11,331 nt of DNA. Origin: CAVPGH01 sp046726955. GTDB taxonomy: Bacteria > Acidobacteriota > Vicinamibacteria > Fen-336. The position numbers were made by a program, and so were the translations under genes. Of the stretch, positions 1 through 8,290 are shown piece after piece (within the stretch, counting starts at the first letter, position 1; each line of letters starts with the position of its first letter). Under the pieces are notes generated by a model. The model was given only the letters and a program-made list of their open reading frames with translations, ran no database searches and was not told the origin of the DNA. The stretch covers positions 1-11,331 of the forward strand of contig JBKPBQ010000558.1 of assembly GCA_046726955.1 (NCBI GenBank), in the 5' to 3' direction.

Positions 1-3000
1 GTCAACACCTCCGTCGGCATCTACAGCAAGGCCGACGGCTCCCTGATCACGGCCTTCACGTTCGACACCCTCATGAGCCAGGGCAGCTTCGGCAACCAGT
101 GCGACACGGAGAACTTCGGCGATCCCGTGGTGCTCTACGACACCTTCGAGGACCGCTGGGTGATCACGGACTTCGCCTTCACGCTCGATGGCTCGGGCAA
201 CGTCAATCCGCCGGAGGCGTTCCAGTGCTTCGCGGTCTCGAAGACCGCCGATCCCGTCGCCGGCGGTTGGAATTTCTACTCGATCCGGCTCACCGACGTC
301 CTCAACGACTACCCGAAGTTCGGCGTCTGGACCGACGGCATCTACATGTCGTCGAACACCTTCGGCTTCGCGTCCGGCAGCAGCTTCCAGGGCGTCCGGG
401 TCTGGGCCTTCAACAAGGCGCAGATGTACGCCGGCGCGCCGACGGTGCAGGTGATCGAGTTCAACGTCGGCGGCGGCGACTTCACCTTGCTGCCCAGCAA
501 TGCCCGTCTCCAGACCGGCACCCCTCCGCCCGGCACCCCGAACTATTACATCTCCAGCTGGCTCTTCCTCAACGCGCTCACCGTCTACAAGTTCCACGCC
601 GACTGGAAGAGCATCTCGCTGTCGACGTTCACCGGTCCCGACACGCCTCTCGCTGCCACCTCGTGGCCGAACGCCGCTGTCGCGAACGCGCCGCAGCCGG
701 GGACGGCCACCCTCCTGGACGTGCTCCAGATCCGCGCCATGATGCAGAACCAGTACACGAACCTCGCCGGGGCCGAGTCGCTGTGGGTTCCGCACACGGT
801 GCGGCGAGCGAATACCGCCGGCTTCGCGGCGCCGCGTTGGTACCAGGTGGACATCAGCGGCGGTACGGTGGCGGCGAACATCCCCCAGGCGGCCACCTGG
901 GATCCGGACGGCGCCAACGTGGTGCACCGCTTCATGCCCAGCCTGGCGCTCGACCGCCAGGGCGACCTGGCGCTCGGCTACAGCACGTCCAGCAGCACGA
1001 TCTTTCCCTCCATCAAGTATGCCGGCCGGCTGGCGACCGACCCCGTCAACACCTTGGGCCTGACGGAGCAGACGCTCTTCACGGGTACGGCCTCGCAGAC
1101 CGGGACCACGCGCTGGGGCGACTACAGCGCCATGACGCTCGATCCCGACGGCTGCACGTTCTGGTATACGAACGAGTACGCCAACCCGGCCTCCCAGGCC
1201 TTCGACAAGCGCTGGAAGACCCGCATCGGCAAGTTCAAGTACGCCGAGTGCACGCCGGTGGGCGCCGGCGGCACCGTCGACGGCACCGTGACCGCGACGT
1301 CGGACGGTTCCCCGATCGCGAACGCCTCCGTGGCGCTCGGCAGCCGGACCACGACGACGGACGGGTCCGGCAGCTACCAGTTCACCGACCTCCCGGCCGG
1401 CACTTATCCGAGCATCACCGCCAGCGCGGCCGGATACGTCTCGGCTACCCAGGGCACGGTCGTGGTCACCGACGGCGGCACCACCACAAGGCACTTCTCC
1501 CTGGCGGGGGCGCCGTCGAGCAATTGCCCGAACGACACCTCGCAGTCGGACTTCCAGGCCGGTGTGGGCACGAACGTCGACCTCACCACCAGCCCGGGCG
1601 ACGTCGTACTGAGCAACCTCACGGTGGTCGACCAGTCGAACTCGGCGGGTACGACCACTGGGACCGGCTTCGGCACACCCAACTGGACGGGCCAAACGTT
1701 CGTCTCGGGCGTGACCGGCCCCGTCACCAAGGTCGACGTCCAGCTCTTTTGTAACGGATGTGGCGCCACTCCGCCCAACCTGACGCTGTCGATTCGCGCC
1801 ACGAGCGCGGGTCTGCCCACCGGCGCCGACCTCGCCAGCACAACCATCCCAGGATCCCTGTTCGCGTCCGGGGCGACCACGTCGGCCACGGGGACCTTCG
1901 GTTCGCCTCCGATGCTGACCTCCGGAACGCAGTACGCCTTGATCCTGCATCCGGTCTCGGCGCCCGCCGGCTCGGGCTATTTCTGGATCCGTTCCAGTCC
2001 CAGCACCTATGCCAACGGCTCGCGCGTCCTCTCGGCCGACAGTGGCGCTACGTGGAGCGCCGATGCGACCCGCGACTACAACTTCAAGGTCTACGTGAAT
2101 ACCGGCTTCGCGGCGTCGGGCAACCTCGTCTCCTCGCTCAAGGACAGCAACCCGCTACCGGGCTTCACCACCACGTGGTCGACGCTCTCCTGGACCGCCA
2201 CCGTCCCGGCCGGCACCACGCTGCGCTTCCAGGTGGCCGCGAGCAACAGCTCGTTCGGGCCCTTCAACTTCGTCGGCCCCGACGGCACGGCGGCCACGTT
2301 CTTCACGACCACCGGCGCTTCGCTCGCGCAGTTCGACGGCTTCCGCTACCTGGAGTACAAGGCCTACCTGGACACGACGGACAGCACGGTCACGCCCACG
2401 CTGCTCGACGTGCAGGTCTGCTACGCCACCGTCTGTCCACTGGCCGCGCCCACGCCCGGCAACACCGGTCCGTACTGCGAGGGGGCGACGATCACGCTCT
2501 CGACGCCGACGGTGGCCGGGGTCACGTACGCGTGGACGGGCCCGAACGGCTTCACGTCTGCGCTCCAGAACCCCACCCGGCCCGCCGCCACCGTCGCCGA
2601 TGCCGGCATCTACTCGGTGACGACGACCATCGGCGCGTGCACATCGCCAGCCGGCAGCACCACCGTGGTCGTCAACCCCTTCCCGGCCGCGCCGACGGCG
2701 AGCAACGGCGGCCCGTACTGCGAGGGGGCGACGGTCTCGCTCTCGACGCCGGCGGTGGCCGGGGCCACCTACGCGTGGACGGGTCCGAACGGCTTCACGT
2801 CTTCGCTCCAGAACCCGACGCTGTCCAACGCCACCGCGGCCGACGCCGGCCTCTACTCGGTCACCGTCACCGTCAACGGCTGCCCCTCGGCGGCGGGGAC
2901 CACGAACGTGGTGGTCAACGCCGTCCCGGCGACGCCGACGGCGAGCAACACCGGTCCGTACTGCGAGGGGACGACGATCGCGCTCTTGTCGCCGACGGTA

Positions 3001-3852
3001 GCCGGGGCTACGTACGCGTGGACGGGCCCGAACGGCTTCACCTCGTCGGTCCAGAACCCGACGCGGTCCAACGCCACGCTGGCCGACGCCGGCACCTACT
3101 CGGTCACCGTCACCGTCAACGGCTGCTCCTCGGCCGCGGGCACCACGGACGTGGTCGTCAGCGTAATTCCGGCGACGCCGACGGCGAGCAACACCGGTCC
3201 CTACACGGAAGGCGACACTATCGCCCTCAGCACGCCGCTCGTGGCCGGGGCCACCTACGCCTGGACGGGTCCGAACGGGTTCACGTCGTCGCTCCAGAAC
3301 CCGACGCGGGCCAACGCCACCCTCGCCGACGCCGGCACCTACTCGGTGACGGTCACCGTCGGGGGCTGCCCCTCCGCTGCGGGCACGACCGACGTGGTCG
3401 TGCAACCGGTCATCCCTCCGGGCGCCTACTTCGCGGTCACGGCCTGCCGCCTGCTCGACACGCGCCTGGTCGGCCAGGGGCCGCCGCTCTCGTCCGGCGT
3501 GCCACGCACGGTCGTGGTGGCGGGCAGCTGCGGGGTGCCGGCGGACGCCACTGCCGTGTACTTCAACATGACGGCCGTCGACCCGACAGATTTCGGGCAC
3601 CTCACGGCCTACCCGGCTGACGGCGCCGTGCCCGCGACCAGCACACTCAACTTCAACGCCGGCACCACCCGCGGCAACAACGCCATCATCGAGCTGGCCA
3701 GCGACGCCAGCGGCGCGGTGGCGTTCGTCGCCGTGATCAACGGCAGCACCGGCACCGTGGACCTCGTCGTCGACGTGATGGGCTACTTCGTGGGGTCGTC
3801 CTCGCGGGGTGGTCGCGAGGGGGACAGTCCGCCGGAGAGCGACGAGCGGTAG
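1..3852 (+). CDS. Large secreted multidomain protein with Ig-like repeats, 5'-truncated
   Basis: The reading frame is open from base 1 to a TAG at 3850-3852 (1283 codons visible), so the true start and signal peptide lie left of the window. The first ATG (73) is internal: the codons before it read as the same kind of secreted protein. Domains in order: an N-terminal region (about 1-1250) with DPVVLYDTFEDRWV and ALDRQGDLALGYS segments, resembling exported beta-propeller-like proteins; a carboxypeptidase-regulatory-like beta-sandwich (about 1267-1512; DGSGSYQFTDLPAGTY); a jelly-roll or 'choice-of-anchor'-like middle (about 1513-2430); four 81-residue Ig-like repeats (2452-3423); a C-terminal module (about 3421-3792) with ACRLLDTR and VDVMGYF; then a hydrophilic Ser/Gly/Glu/Arg tail. 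No catalytic motif, LPXTG, PEP-CTERM or membrane anchor is visible. It is probably an extracellular or surface adhesive or carbohydrate-binding protein. The secreted multidomain nature is well supported, but the function is unknown and the left-hand fold assignments are tentative. Confidence 0.85.
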   Translation, partial: VNTSVGIYSKADGSLITAFTFDTLMSQGSFGNQCDTENFGDPVVLYDTFEDRWVITDFAFTLDGSGNVNPPEAFQCFAVSKTADPVAGGWNFYSIRLTDVLNDYPKFGVWTDGIYMSSNTFGFASGSSFQGVRVWAFNKAQMYAGAPTVQVIEFNVGGGDFTLLPSNARLQTGTPPPGTPNYYISSWLFLNALTVYKFHADWKSISLSTFTGPDTPLAATSWPNAAVANAPQPGTATLLDVLQIRAMMQNQYTNLAGAESLWVPHTVRRANTAGFAAPRWYQVDISGGTVAANIPQAATWDPDGANVVHRFMPSLALDRQGDLALGYSTSSSTIFPSIKYAGRLATDPVNTLGLTEQTLFTGTASQTGTTRWGDYSAMTLDPDGCTFWYTNEYANPASQAFDKRWKTRIGKFKYAECTPVGAGGTVDGTVTATSDGSPIANASVALGSRTTTTDGSGSYQFTDLPAGTYPSITASAAGYVSATQGTVVVTDGGTTTRHFSLAGAPSSNCPNDTSQSDFQAGVGTNVDLTTSPGDVVLSNLTVVDQSNSAGTTTGTGFGTPNWTGQTFVSGVTGPVTKVDVQLFCNGCGATPPNLTLSIRATSAGLPTGADLASTTIPGSLFASGATTSATGTFGSPPMLTSGTQYALILHPVSAPAGSGYFWIRSSPSTYANGSRVLSADSGATWSADATRDYNFKVYVNTGFAASGNLVSSLKDSNPLPGFTTTWSTLSWTATVPAGTTLRFQVAASNSSFGPFNFVGPDGTAATFFTTTGASLAQFDGFRYLEYKAYLDTTDSTVTPTLLDVQVCYATVCPLAAPTPGNTGPYCEGATITLSTPTVAGVTYAWTGPNGFTSALQNPTRPAATVADAGIYSVTTTIGACTSPAGSTTVVVNPFPAAPTASNGGPYCEGATVSLSTPAVAGATYAWTGPNGFTSSLQNPTLSNATAADAGLYSVTVTVNGCPSAAGTTNVVVNAVPATPTASNTGPYCEGTTIALLSPTVAGATYAWTGPNGFTSSVQNPTRSNATLADAGTYSVTVTVNGCSSAAGTTDVVVSVIPATPTASNTGPYTEGDTIALSTPLVAGATYAWTGPNGFTSSLQNPTRANATLADAGTYSVTVTVGGCPSAAGTTDVVVQPVIPPGAYFAVTACRLLDTRLVGQGPPLSSGVPRTVVVAGSCGVPADATAVYFNMTAVDPTDFGHLTAYPADGAVPATSTLNFNAGTTRGNNAIIELASDASGAVAFVAVINGSTGTVDLVVDVMGYFVGSSSRGGREGDSPPESDER
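2452..3423 (+). repeat. Four tandem 243-bp repeats encoding Ig-like domains
   Basis: Units begin at 2452, 2695, 2938 and 3181, each exactly 243 bp (81 codons) after the last. Shared landmarks per unit are N(T/G)GPYCEG, TYAWTGPNGFTS, QNPT, ADAG.YSVT and GC.SAAGTT followed by VVV. Each of the first three units has two cysteines 54 residues apart (codons 2476/2638, 2719/2881, 2962/3124), suited to an intradomain disulphide. In unit 4 the first is Thr (3205-3207) while the second remains (3367-3369). The ADAGxYSVTV signature is typical of bacterial Ig-like domains. The block coding for WTGPNGFT is nearly identical in DNA across units, including at silent positions, which suggests recent duplication or gene conversion. 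Such repeats usually act as stalks or adhesive spacers on secreted proteins. Confidence 0.92.
3800..3820 (+). other. Perfect 7-bp hairpin inside the 3' end of the large gene
   Basis: CCTCGCG (3800-3806) and CGCGAGG (3814-3820) are perfectly complementary around a 7-nt loop, with a possible extra U-G pair outside (3799/3821). It lies about 30 bp before the stop codon, in the segment coding for the hydrophilic tail after the last folded module. It may be an mRNA 3'-end structure that adds to the stem-loop at 3873-3903. Short GC-rich hairpins arise often by chance in DNA of this composition, so a function is uncertain. Confidence 0.3.
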
Positions 3853-3872
3853 ATCAGGCGGACGAGCCTCGG

Positions 3873-3903
3873 GGGCGGGTGGATGAGCCGGCGCCACCCG
3901 CCC
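3873..3903. terminator. Bidirectional stem-loop between convergent genes
   Basis: GGGCGGGTGG (3873-3882) pairs perfectly with CCACCCGCCC (3894-3903) across an 11-nt loop. The stem is 10 bp and nine of the ten pairs are G-C. It starts 21 nt after the stop of the plus-strand gene and lies 49 nt after the stop of the minus-strand RND transporter gene, so it could end or protect both transcripts. No T-run follows on either strand, so it is not a classic intrinsic terminator. A U-tract-free terminator or an RNA 3'-end stabiliser would fit. Nothing else was seen in the 100-bp gap. Confidence 0.55.
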
Positions 3904-3952
3904 GGCGCCGTGCAGCGGGGCGGCGGGGTCGATTCCGCCTACGAGGGGGCGG

Positions 3953-6900
3953 TCAGGGCTCCGGGGTCGGGCCGCCGCCGGGTGCTGCTCCCGCGGGCGG
4001 GGTGACTCGGAGTCGCACCCGATCCATCACGGGCCGGATCGTCTCCACGAAGCCCCGCTCGGCGGCCTCCGCGAAGAGCGAGTAGGCGACGGGAGTCACG
4101 AGGAGGGTCAGGAGCAGGCACAGGCTCTGGCCGCCGATGATCGTGACCGCCACCGCGGAGCGCTGGGCCGATCCCGCGCCCATGCCGATCGCCGTGGGCA
4201 CGAGGCCCGCCACGATCGCCACCGTCGTCATGAGGATGGGCCGCAGCCGCACGTGGTTCGCGCGCAGGATGGCCTCGCGGAGGGGGATCCCGCCCTCGCG
4301 GAGCTTGTTCGTGTAGTCCACCTGGAGGATCCCGTTCTTCTTCACGATGCCGAGGAGCAGGAGGACCCCGAGGGCGCTCCAGAGGTTGAGCGTGCGGCCG
4401 GTGAGCCAGAGCGAGAGAAGCGCGAACGGGACGGAGAGCGGCAGCGACAGCATGATCGTGAAGGGGTGGACGAAGCTGTCGAACTGCGCGGCCAGCACCA
4501 TGTACATGAAGATGCAGGCGAGCAGGAAGGCGAGGATCAGGTTGCCCGTCGTCTCGTCGAGGATCTTGACGTTCCCTCCGAACTTGAACGTGTAGCCGGG
4601 GGGGAGGCCGACGTCGCGGAAGGCGGCCGTGACCGTGCGGGCGGCGGCATCGAGCGGGAAGTCGGGGGTGGTGTTCGCGTTCACCGAGACCTGGAACTGC
4701 CGGTTGTAGCGCTCGATGCGCGCCGGCCCCAGCCCGCGCTCGATCGTGGCCACGTTGTCGAGGCGCACCTGGCCCACCTTGGAGGACGGGATCATGAGGC
4801 GGGCCAGCCGCTCCGGGTCCTTCTGCTGCTCGGGTAGGAGCTGGAGCGTCACGTCGTACTGCTCGTCCTCCTCCTTGTAGGTCGAGATCTGGTCCTCGCC
4901 CGCGATCATGAGGCGGACCGCCCCCGCCACGTCCGCGGCCCGCACCCCGAGGTCGCTCGCCCGCGAGCGGTCGATCTTGACCTGGAGCTCCGGGCTGTTG
5001 AGGCTGACCATCGGCTCCACGTCGAGCAGCCCTTTCTCCTGCCGCAGGCGGTCCGCGATCTTCTTCGCGAGCTCGGCCGTGCCCACGAGATCGGGGCCGA
5101 GCACGTACGCCCGGACCGGGAAGAACTGCTCGCCGCCCCCGAGCGCGGAGGGGATGACGACCTTGTAGCGGAGGTTCGGGATCTGAGCGCAGAGCTTGCG
5201 GATGTCCGCGGCCACGTCGAGGTTGCTGCGCTTGCGCTCCTCGAGGTCGACGAGCCGCACGTAGATGTGGGCGTGGCTCGTGAGCCCCTCGTGCACGTAG
5301 GGGTTCACGAACTGGATCTCCTTGGTCGTCTTCGCCATCCGGTCCGCGAGCTCGCCGATGACGCGGGTCGTCTCGTCGAGCGACGTGCCCTCGGGGAGGT
5401 TCAGGGAGACGGTGAGCTCGGACTGGTCGTCCGGAGGGATCCAGTCGCGGCCGACCAGCATGTTCAGCGGGAACGTGGACAGGAAGACGAGGAGGGCGAC
5501 GCCCATGACCCGCCCCCGGTGGTCGAGCGACCAGGCGAGCAGCTCGCCGTACTTCCGGTCCGTCCACTGGAAGAACTTCCAATCCTTCGACGTGTGCCCC
5601 GCCGCGGCCTCGCTCTTCTTCAGGAAGCGGGAGCTCATCATGGGCGTGAGCGTGAAGCTGATGAGCATGGAGACGAGGATGGAGAAGGCCATCGTCCACC
5701 CGAACTCGTTCACGTAGCGCTTCGCGTAGCCGGTCATGAACGCGATGGGCAGGAAGATGATGACGAGCGAGATGGTGGTGGCGAGGACGGCGAGGGTGAT
5801 CTCCTTGGTGGCGATGATGGCGGCTGCGAACGGCGGGACCGTCTTCTCCTCGATGTAGCGGACGATGTTCTCGAGCACCACGATCGCGTCGTCGATCACG
5901 ATGCCAACGGCGAGGGTGAGGGCGAGGAGCGTCATGTTGTTGAGGGTGAAGCCCATGACCTTGAGCAGCGTGAACGTGGCCACGACCGAGGTGGGGATGG
6001 CGAGGGCGGCGATCACGACGGAGCGGACGTCGCGGATGAACAGCAGCACCACGAGGCTCGCGAGGACGCTCCCGAAGAGGAGGTGCTCCTGGAGGGAGGC
6101 GATCGACGCATTGAAGAAGACCGACTGGTCCTTGATGATCCGCAGCTCCACGTCGCGGGGGAGCGTGCGCTGGATCTCCTTGAGCTTCTTCTTGACGGCG
6201 TCGATGATGCGCACGGTGTTGGTGCCGGCCTGGCGGCGGACCTCGAGGGAGACCGCCTCCTTGCCCTCCAGGCGGTTCCAGGTCCGCGGCTCGGCGAACG
6301 TGTCCTCTACCCGCCCGATGTCGTGCACGCGGATGGGCGTGCCGGCCACGTTCGCGACGATGATGTCCTCGAACTGGTCGACCGCCCCGATCCGGCCGAG
6401 CGTGCGGACCCCGAGCTCGGTCTGCGCCCGCGAGATGCGGCCGCCCGGCACCTCCACGTTCTCGTCGCGGATCGCGTGCTCGACGTCGGTGATCGTGAGG
6501 TTGTGGGCCTGCAGCTTGTCCGCGTCCACGAAGACCCGGACCTGGCGCTCGCGGGCCCCCGTGATCGAGACCTCGCCCACGCCGTCGACGGTCTCCAGGA
6601 TGCGCTTGACCTGCTTGTCCGCGATCTCGCTCGTCTCGCGGAGGCTGCGCGGGCTGGCCACGACGACCGCGACCACGGAGTCCGAGTCGGGGTCCGCCTT
6701 CTGGATGACCGGAGGCAGGATGTTGGGGGGAAGGTCGCGCAGCGCCCCCGAGACCTTCTCCCGCACGTCCTGGGCCGCGTCCGCGATGTCGCGCTCGAGC
6801 ACGAATCGGGCGGTGATACGCGTCGTGCCTTCCGTGGTCATCACCTGCAGCTCGTCGAGGCCGGACAAAGTCGCCAGCGCCTCCTCGATCGGCATCACGA

Positions 6901-7087
6901 CCTGGGTCGTGACCTCCTCGGGCGTGGCGCCGGGGAGCCGGATGGTGATGTTCACGGTCGCGGGGTCGGCCTTGGGGAAGAGGTCGACGCCGAGGTCGCG
7001 GAAGGAGAAGATGCCGAGGGTCGTGAGGAAGGCGACGAGCATCACCGTGAAGACGGGACGCTTGACGCAGAGCTCGACGAGACCCAC
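3953..7087 (-). CDS. RND-family (HAE1/AcrB-like) efflux transporter, inner-membrane subunit
   Basis: This 1044-residue protein is full length for the AcrB/HAE1 (ACR_tran) family. It uses proton influx to drive export of hydrophobic or amphiphilic compounds as the inner-membrane trimer of a tripartite pump. The architecture is standard: TM1 at about 11-29, a periplasmic porter loop (about 30-335), TM2-6 (about 335-480), TM7 near 528-545, a second porter loop, and TM8-12 (about 850-1003). The proton-relay acidic pair is in GIVIDDAIVV (Asp399-Asp400). Lys917 in GIVKKNG and the Arg/Thr of RLRPILMTT (about 947-954) match the other relay residues. The start is GTG at 7087, giving the family-typical start MGLVELCVKRPVFTVM. 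It lies 3 nt after the stop of the fusion-protein gene, with only a weak ribosome site, so translational coupling is likely. A Pro/Gly-rich C-terminal tail follows the last helix. Substrate cannot be predicted, but heavy-metal (HME) pumps are less likely from the motif pattern. Confidence 0.97.
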   Translation of the reverse strand: MGLVELCVKRPVFTVMLVAFLTTLGIFSFRDLGVDLFPKADPATVNITIRLPGATPEEVTTQVVMPIEEALATLSGLDELQVMTTEGTTRITARFVLERDIADAAQDVREKVSGALRDLPPNILPPVIQKADPDSDSVVAVVVASPRSLRETSEIADKQVKRILETVDGVGEVSITGARERQVRVFVDADKLQAHNLTITDVEHAIRDENVEVPGGRISRAQTELGVRTLGRIGAVDQFEDIIVANVAGTPIRVHDIGRVEDTFAEPRTWNRLEGKEAVSLEVRRQAGTNTVRIIDAVKKKLKEIQRTLPRDVELRIIKDQSVFFNASIASLQEHLLFGSVLASLVVLLFIRDVRSVVIAALAIPTSVVATFTLLKVMGFTLNNMTLLALTLAVGIVIDDAIVVLENIVRYIEEKTVPPFAAAIIATKEITLAVLATTISLVIIFLPIAFMTGYAKRYVNEFGWTMAFSILVSMLISFTLTPMMSSRFLKKSEAAAGHTSKDWKFFQWTDRKYGELLAWSLDHRGRVMGVALLVFLSTFPLNMLVGRDWIPPDDQSELTVSLNLPEGTSLDETTRVIGELADRMAKTTKEIQFVNPYVHEGLTSHAHIYVRLVDLEERKRSNLDVAADIRKLCAQIPNLRYKVVIPSALGGGEQFFPVRAYVLGPDLVGTAELAKKIADRLRQEKGLLDVEPMVSLNSPELQVKIDRSRASDLGVRAADVAGAVRLMIAGEDQISTYKEEDEQYDVTLQLLPEQQKDPERLARLMIPSSKVGQVRLDNVATIERGLGPARIERYNRQFQVSVNANTTPDFPLDAAARTVTAAFRDVGLPPGYTFKFGGNVKILDETTGNLILAFLLACIFMYMVLAAQFDSFVHPFTIMLSLPLSVPFALLSLWLTGRTLNLWSALGVLLLLGIVKKNGILQVDYTNKLREGGIPLREAILRANHVRLRPILMTTVAIVAGLVPTAIGMGAGSAQRSAVAVTIIGGQSLCLLLTLLVTPVAYSLFAEAAERGFVETIRPVMDRVRLRVTPPAGAAPGGGPTPEP

Positions 7088-7090
7088 GAC

Positions 7091-8275
7091 CTACTTCGCC
7101 GGTTCTACGGGAGCGCCGTCCACGGGCTCCTGGCCTTCGAGGGGAACGGCGATCTGCTGACGGTCCTTCAGGCCCTCGACGACCTCGACCTCGTCACCGT
7201 TGCGCTCGCCGAGCTTGATCTCCTGCTCCTTGAGCGTCTTCCCGTCGACCGTGTAGACCTTGTAGACGCCGAACACGTAGCGCACGGCGTCGTGGGGGAC
7301 GGTGAGGACGCTCTCCACCTGCCCGGAGGCGATGGTCGCACGCGCGAAGAAGCCCGGCTTCAGCAGGCCGTCCTCGTTCTTCAGCAGCGCCTCCAGCTCG
7401 AGCGTGCGGGTCTGGGTGTCGACGGACGGGCTCATGCGCGAGATCGTTCCCGTGAACGTACGCCCCGGATAGGCTTCGACCGTGACCGACACGGGCTGCT
7501 CGACGGCGACCCAGCTCGCCACCTTCTCCGGCACCTTGAGCCGCACGCGGAGGGGGTCGGTGTTCACGATGACCATGACCGGCGTCTGGACGCGCAGGTA
7601 CTGCCCCTGCTCGACCATGCGCGACTTGACGTGGCCGGCGAAGGGGGCGCGGATGACCGTGTCGCTGAGCTTCTTCTCCGCGAGCCGGAGGCCCGCGCGC
7701 TTCTGCTGCAGCTCGGCGCGCAGGTTCTCGACCGACTGGCGGGCGAGGTCGTAGGCGGCCTTGGCTGACTTGTAGTTGGCCTCGGCTTCGTCGTACGTCC
7801 ACTTCGAGAGGAGGCCCTCCTCGAAGAGCGACTTCGAGCGCTCGTACTTCTGCTGGGCGTCCTCGAGCGCGGCCTGGGCCCGCTTCACCTCCGCGGCGTC
7901 GGTGGGATCGCGCAGGTCGTCGCCGCCTTCGGGTATCCCGAGCCGGGCTCGCGTCTGCTCGTAGGCCGCGCGCTGCTGGTCCGCTCCGAGCTCGAGCTCG
8001 ACCGGCAGCACCTTCACGAGCCCCTGGCCCTTGTCCACCTTGTCGCCGACGTCCACGAGGACGCGCTCGACCCTGCCCTCGATCTCGGAGCTGACGGCGA
8101 CCTCCTCGTAGGGGAAGAGCGAGCCCACGGAGAGCACGTCGCGACGTATCTCCTTGTGCTCCACGGTCAGGACCTTCGCCTTCACGGGCTTGGGGCCGCG
8201 GGTGGCGTTGGCCCCCCGTCCGCAACCGGGGAGGGCAACCAGGATCAGTGCGGCCAGGAGGGCGGGAACCCGCAT
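7091..8275 (-). CDS. RND efflux periplasmic adaptor (membrane fusion) lipoprotein
   Basis: The 394-residue protein is an HlyD/AcrA-type adaptor that links the inner-membrane pump to an outer-membrane channel. The N-terminus is a lipoprotein signal ending in LVALPGC, with Cys18 as the lipidation site. Next come the first half of the lipoyl domain (about 49-90; EIEGRVERVLVDVGDKV), a long alpha-helical hairpin rich in Ala, Glu, Lys and Gln (about 93-203), the second lipoyl half (DTVIRAPFAGHVKSRM, 205-220), a beta-barrel (about 240-315; LLKPGFFARATI) and a membrane-proximal domain to the end. The ATG at 8275 gives a clean signal peptide. The ribosome site before it is poor, so it may depend on coupling to the NIPSNAP gene 16 nt upstream. 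The pump gene follows after 3 nt. No outer-membrane factor gene is nearby, so the channel must come from elsewhere. Confidence 0.96.
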   Translation of the reverse strand: MRVPALLAALILVALPGCGRGANATRGPKPVKAKVLTVEHKEIRRDVLSVGSLFPYEEVAVSSEIEGRVERVLVDVGDKVDKGQGLVKVLPVELELGADQQRAAYEQTRARLGIPEGGDDLRDPTDAAEVKRAQAALEDAQQKYERSKSLFEEGLLSKWTYDEAEANYKSAKAAYDLARQSVENLRAELQQKRAGLRLAEKKLSDTVIRAPFAGHVKSRMVEQGQYLRVQTPVMVIVNTDPLRVRLKVPEKVASWVAVEQPVSVTVEAYPGRTFTGTISRMSPSVDTQTRTLELEALLKNEDGLLKPGFFARATIASGQVESVLTVPHDAVRYVFGVYKVYTVDGKTLKEQEIKLGERNGDEVEVVEGLKDRQQIAVPLEGQEPVDGAPVEPAK

Positions 8276-8290
8276 CAGTGTCGAATCTTC

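Noticed and set aside
2452..3423. Direct repeats considered as CRISPR-like or mobile-element repeats
   Set aside because: The repeats are contiguous, in frame and encode Ig-like domains. There are no spacers, terminal inverted repeats or transposase genes.
1758..3620. A 620-codon plus-strand frame overlapping the large gene in another phase
   Set aside because: Its composition is Arg/His/Gly-rich with no recognisable domain, while the overlapping frame has clear Ig-like and other modules. It is an out-of-phase shadow.
2155..3897. A 580-codon minus-strand frame opposite the Ig-like repeats
   Set aside because: It is Arg/Gly/Ala-rich and repetitive only because it mirrors the 243-bp repeats of the real plus-strand gene.
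3939..5699. A 586-codon minus-strand frame overlapping the RND pump gene
   Set aside because: It is an Arg/Pro/His-rich out-of-phase reading of the pump gene. There is no sign of a frameshift, because the pump frame is intact over 1044 residues.
5267..7768. A long plus-strand open frame (833 codons) antisense to the RND pump and fusion-protein genes
   Set aside because: Its translation is a low-complexity mix of Asp, Glu, Arg, His, Leu and Val with no domain, signal or membrane segment. The opposite strand encodes clear full-length RND proteins. Long antisense frames are expected where GC-rich third positions remove stop codons.
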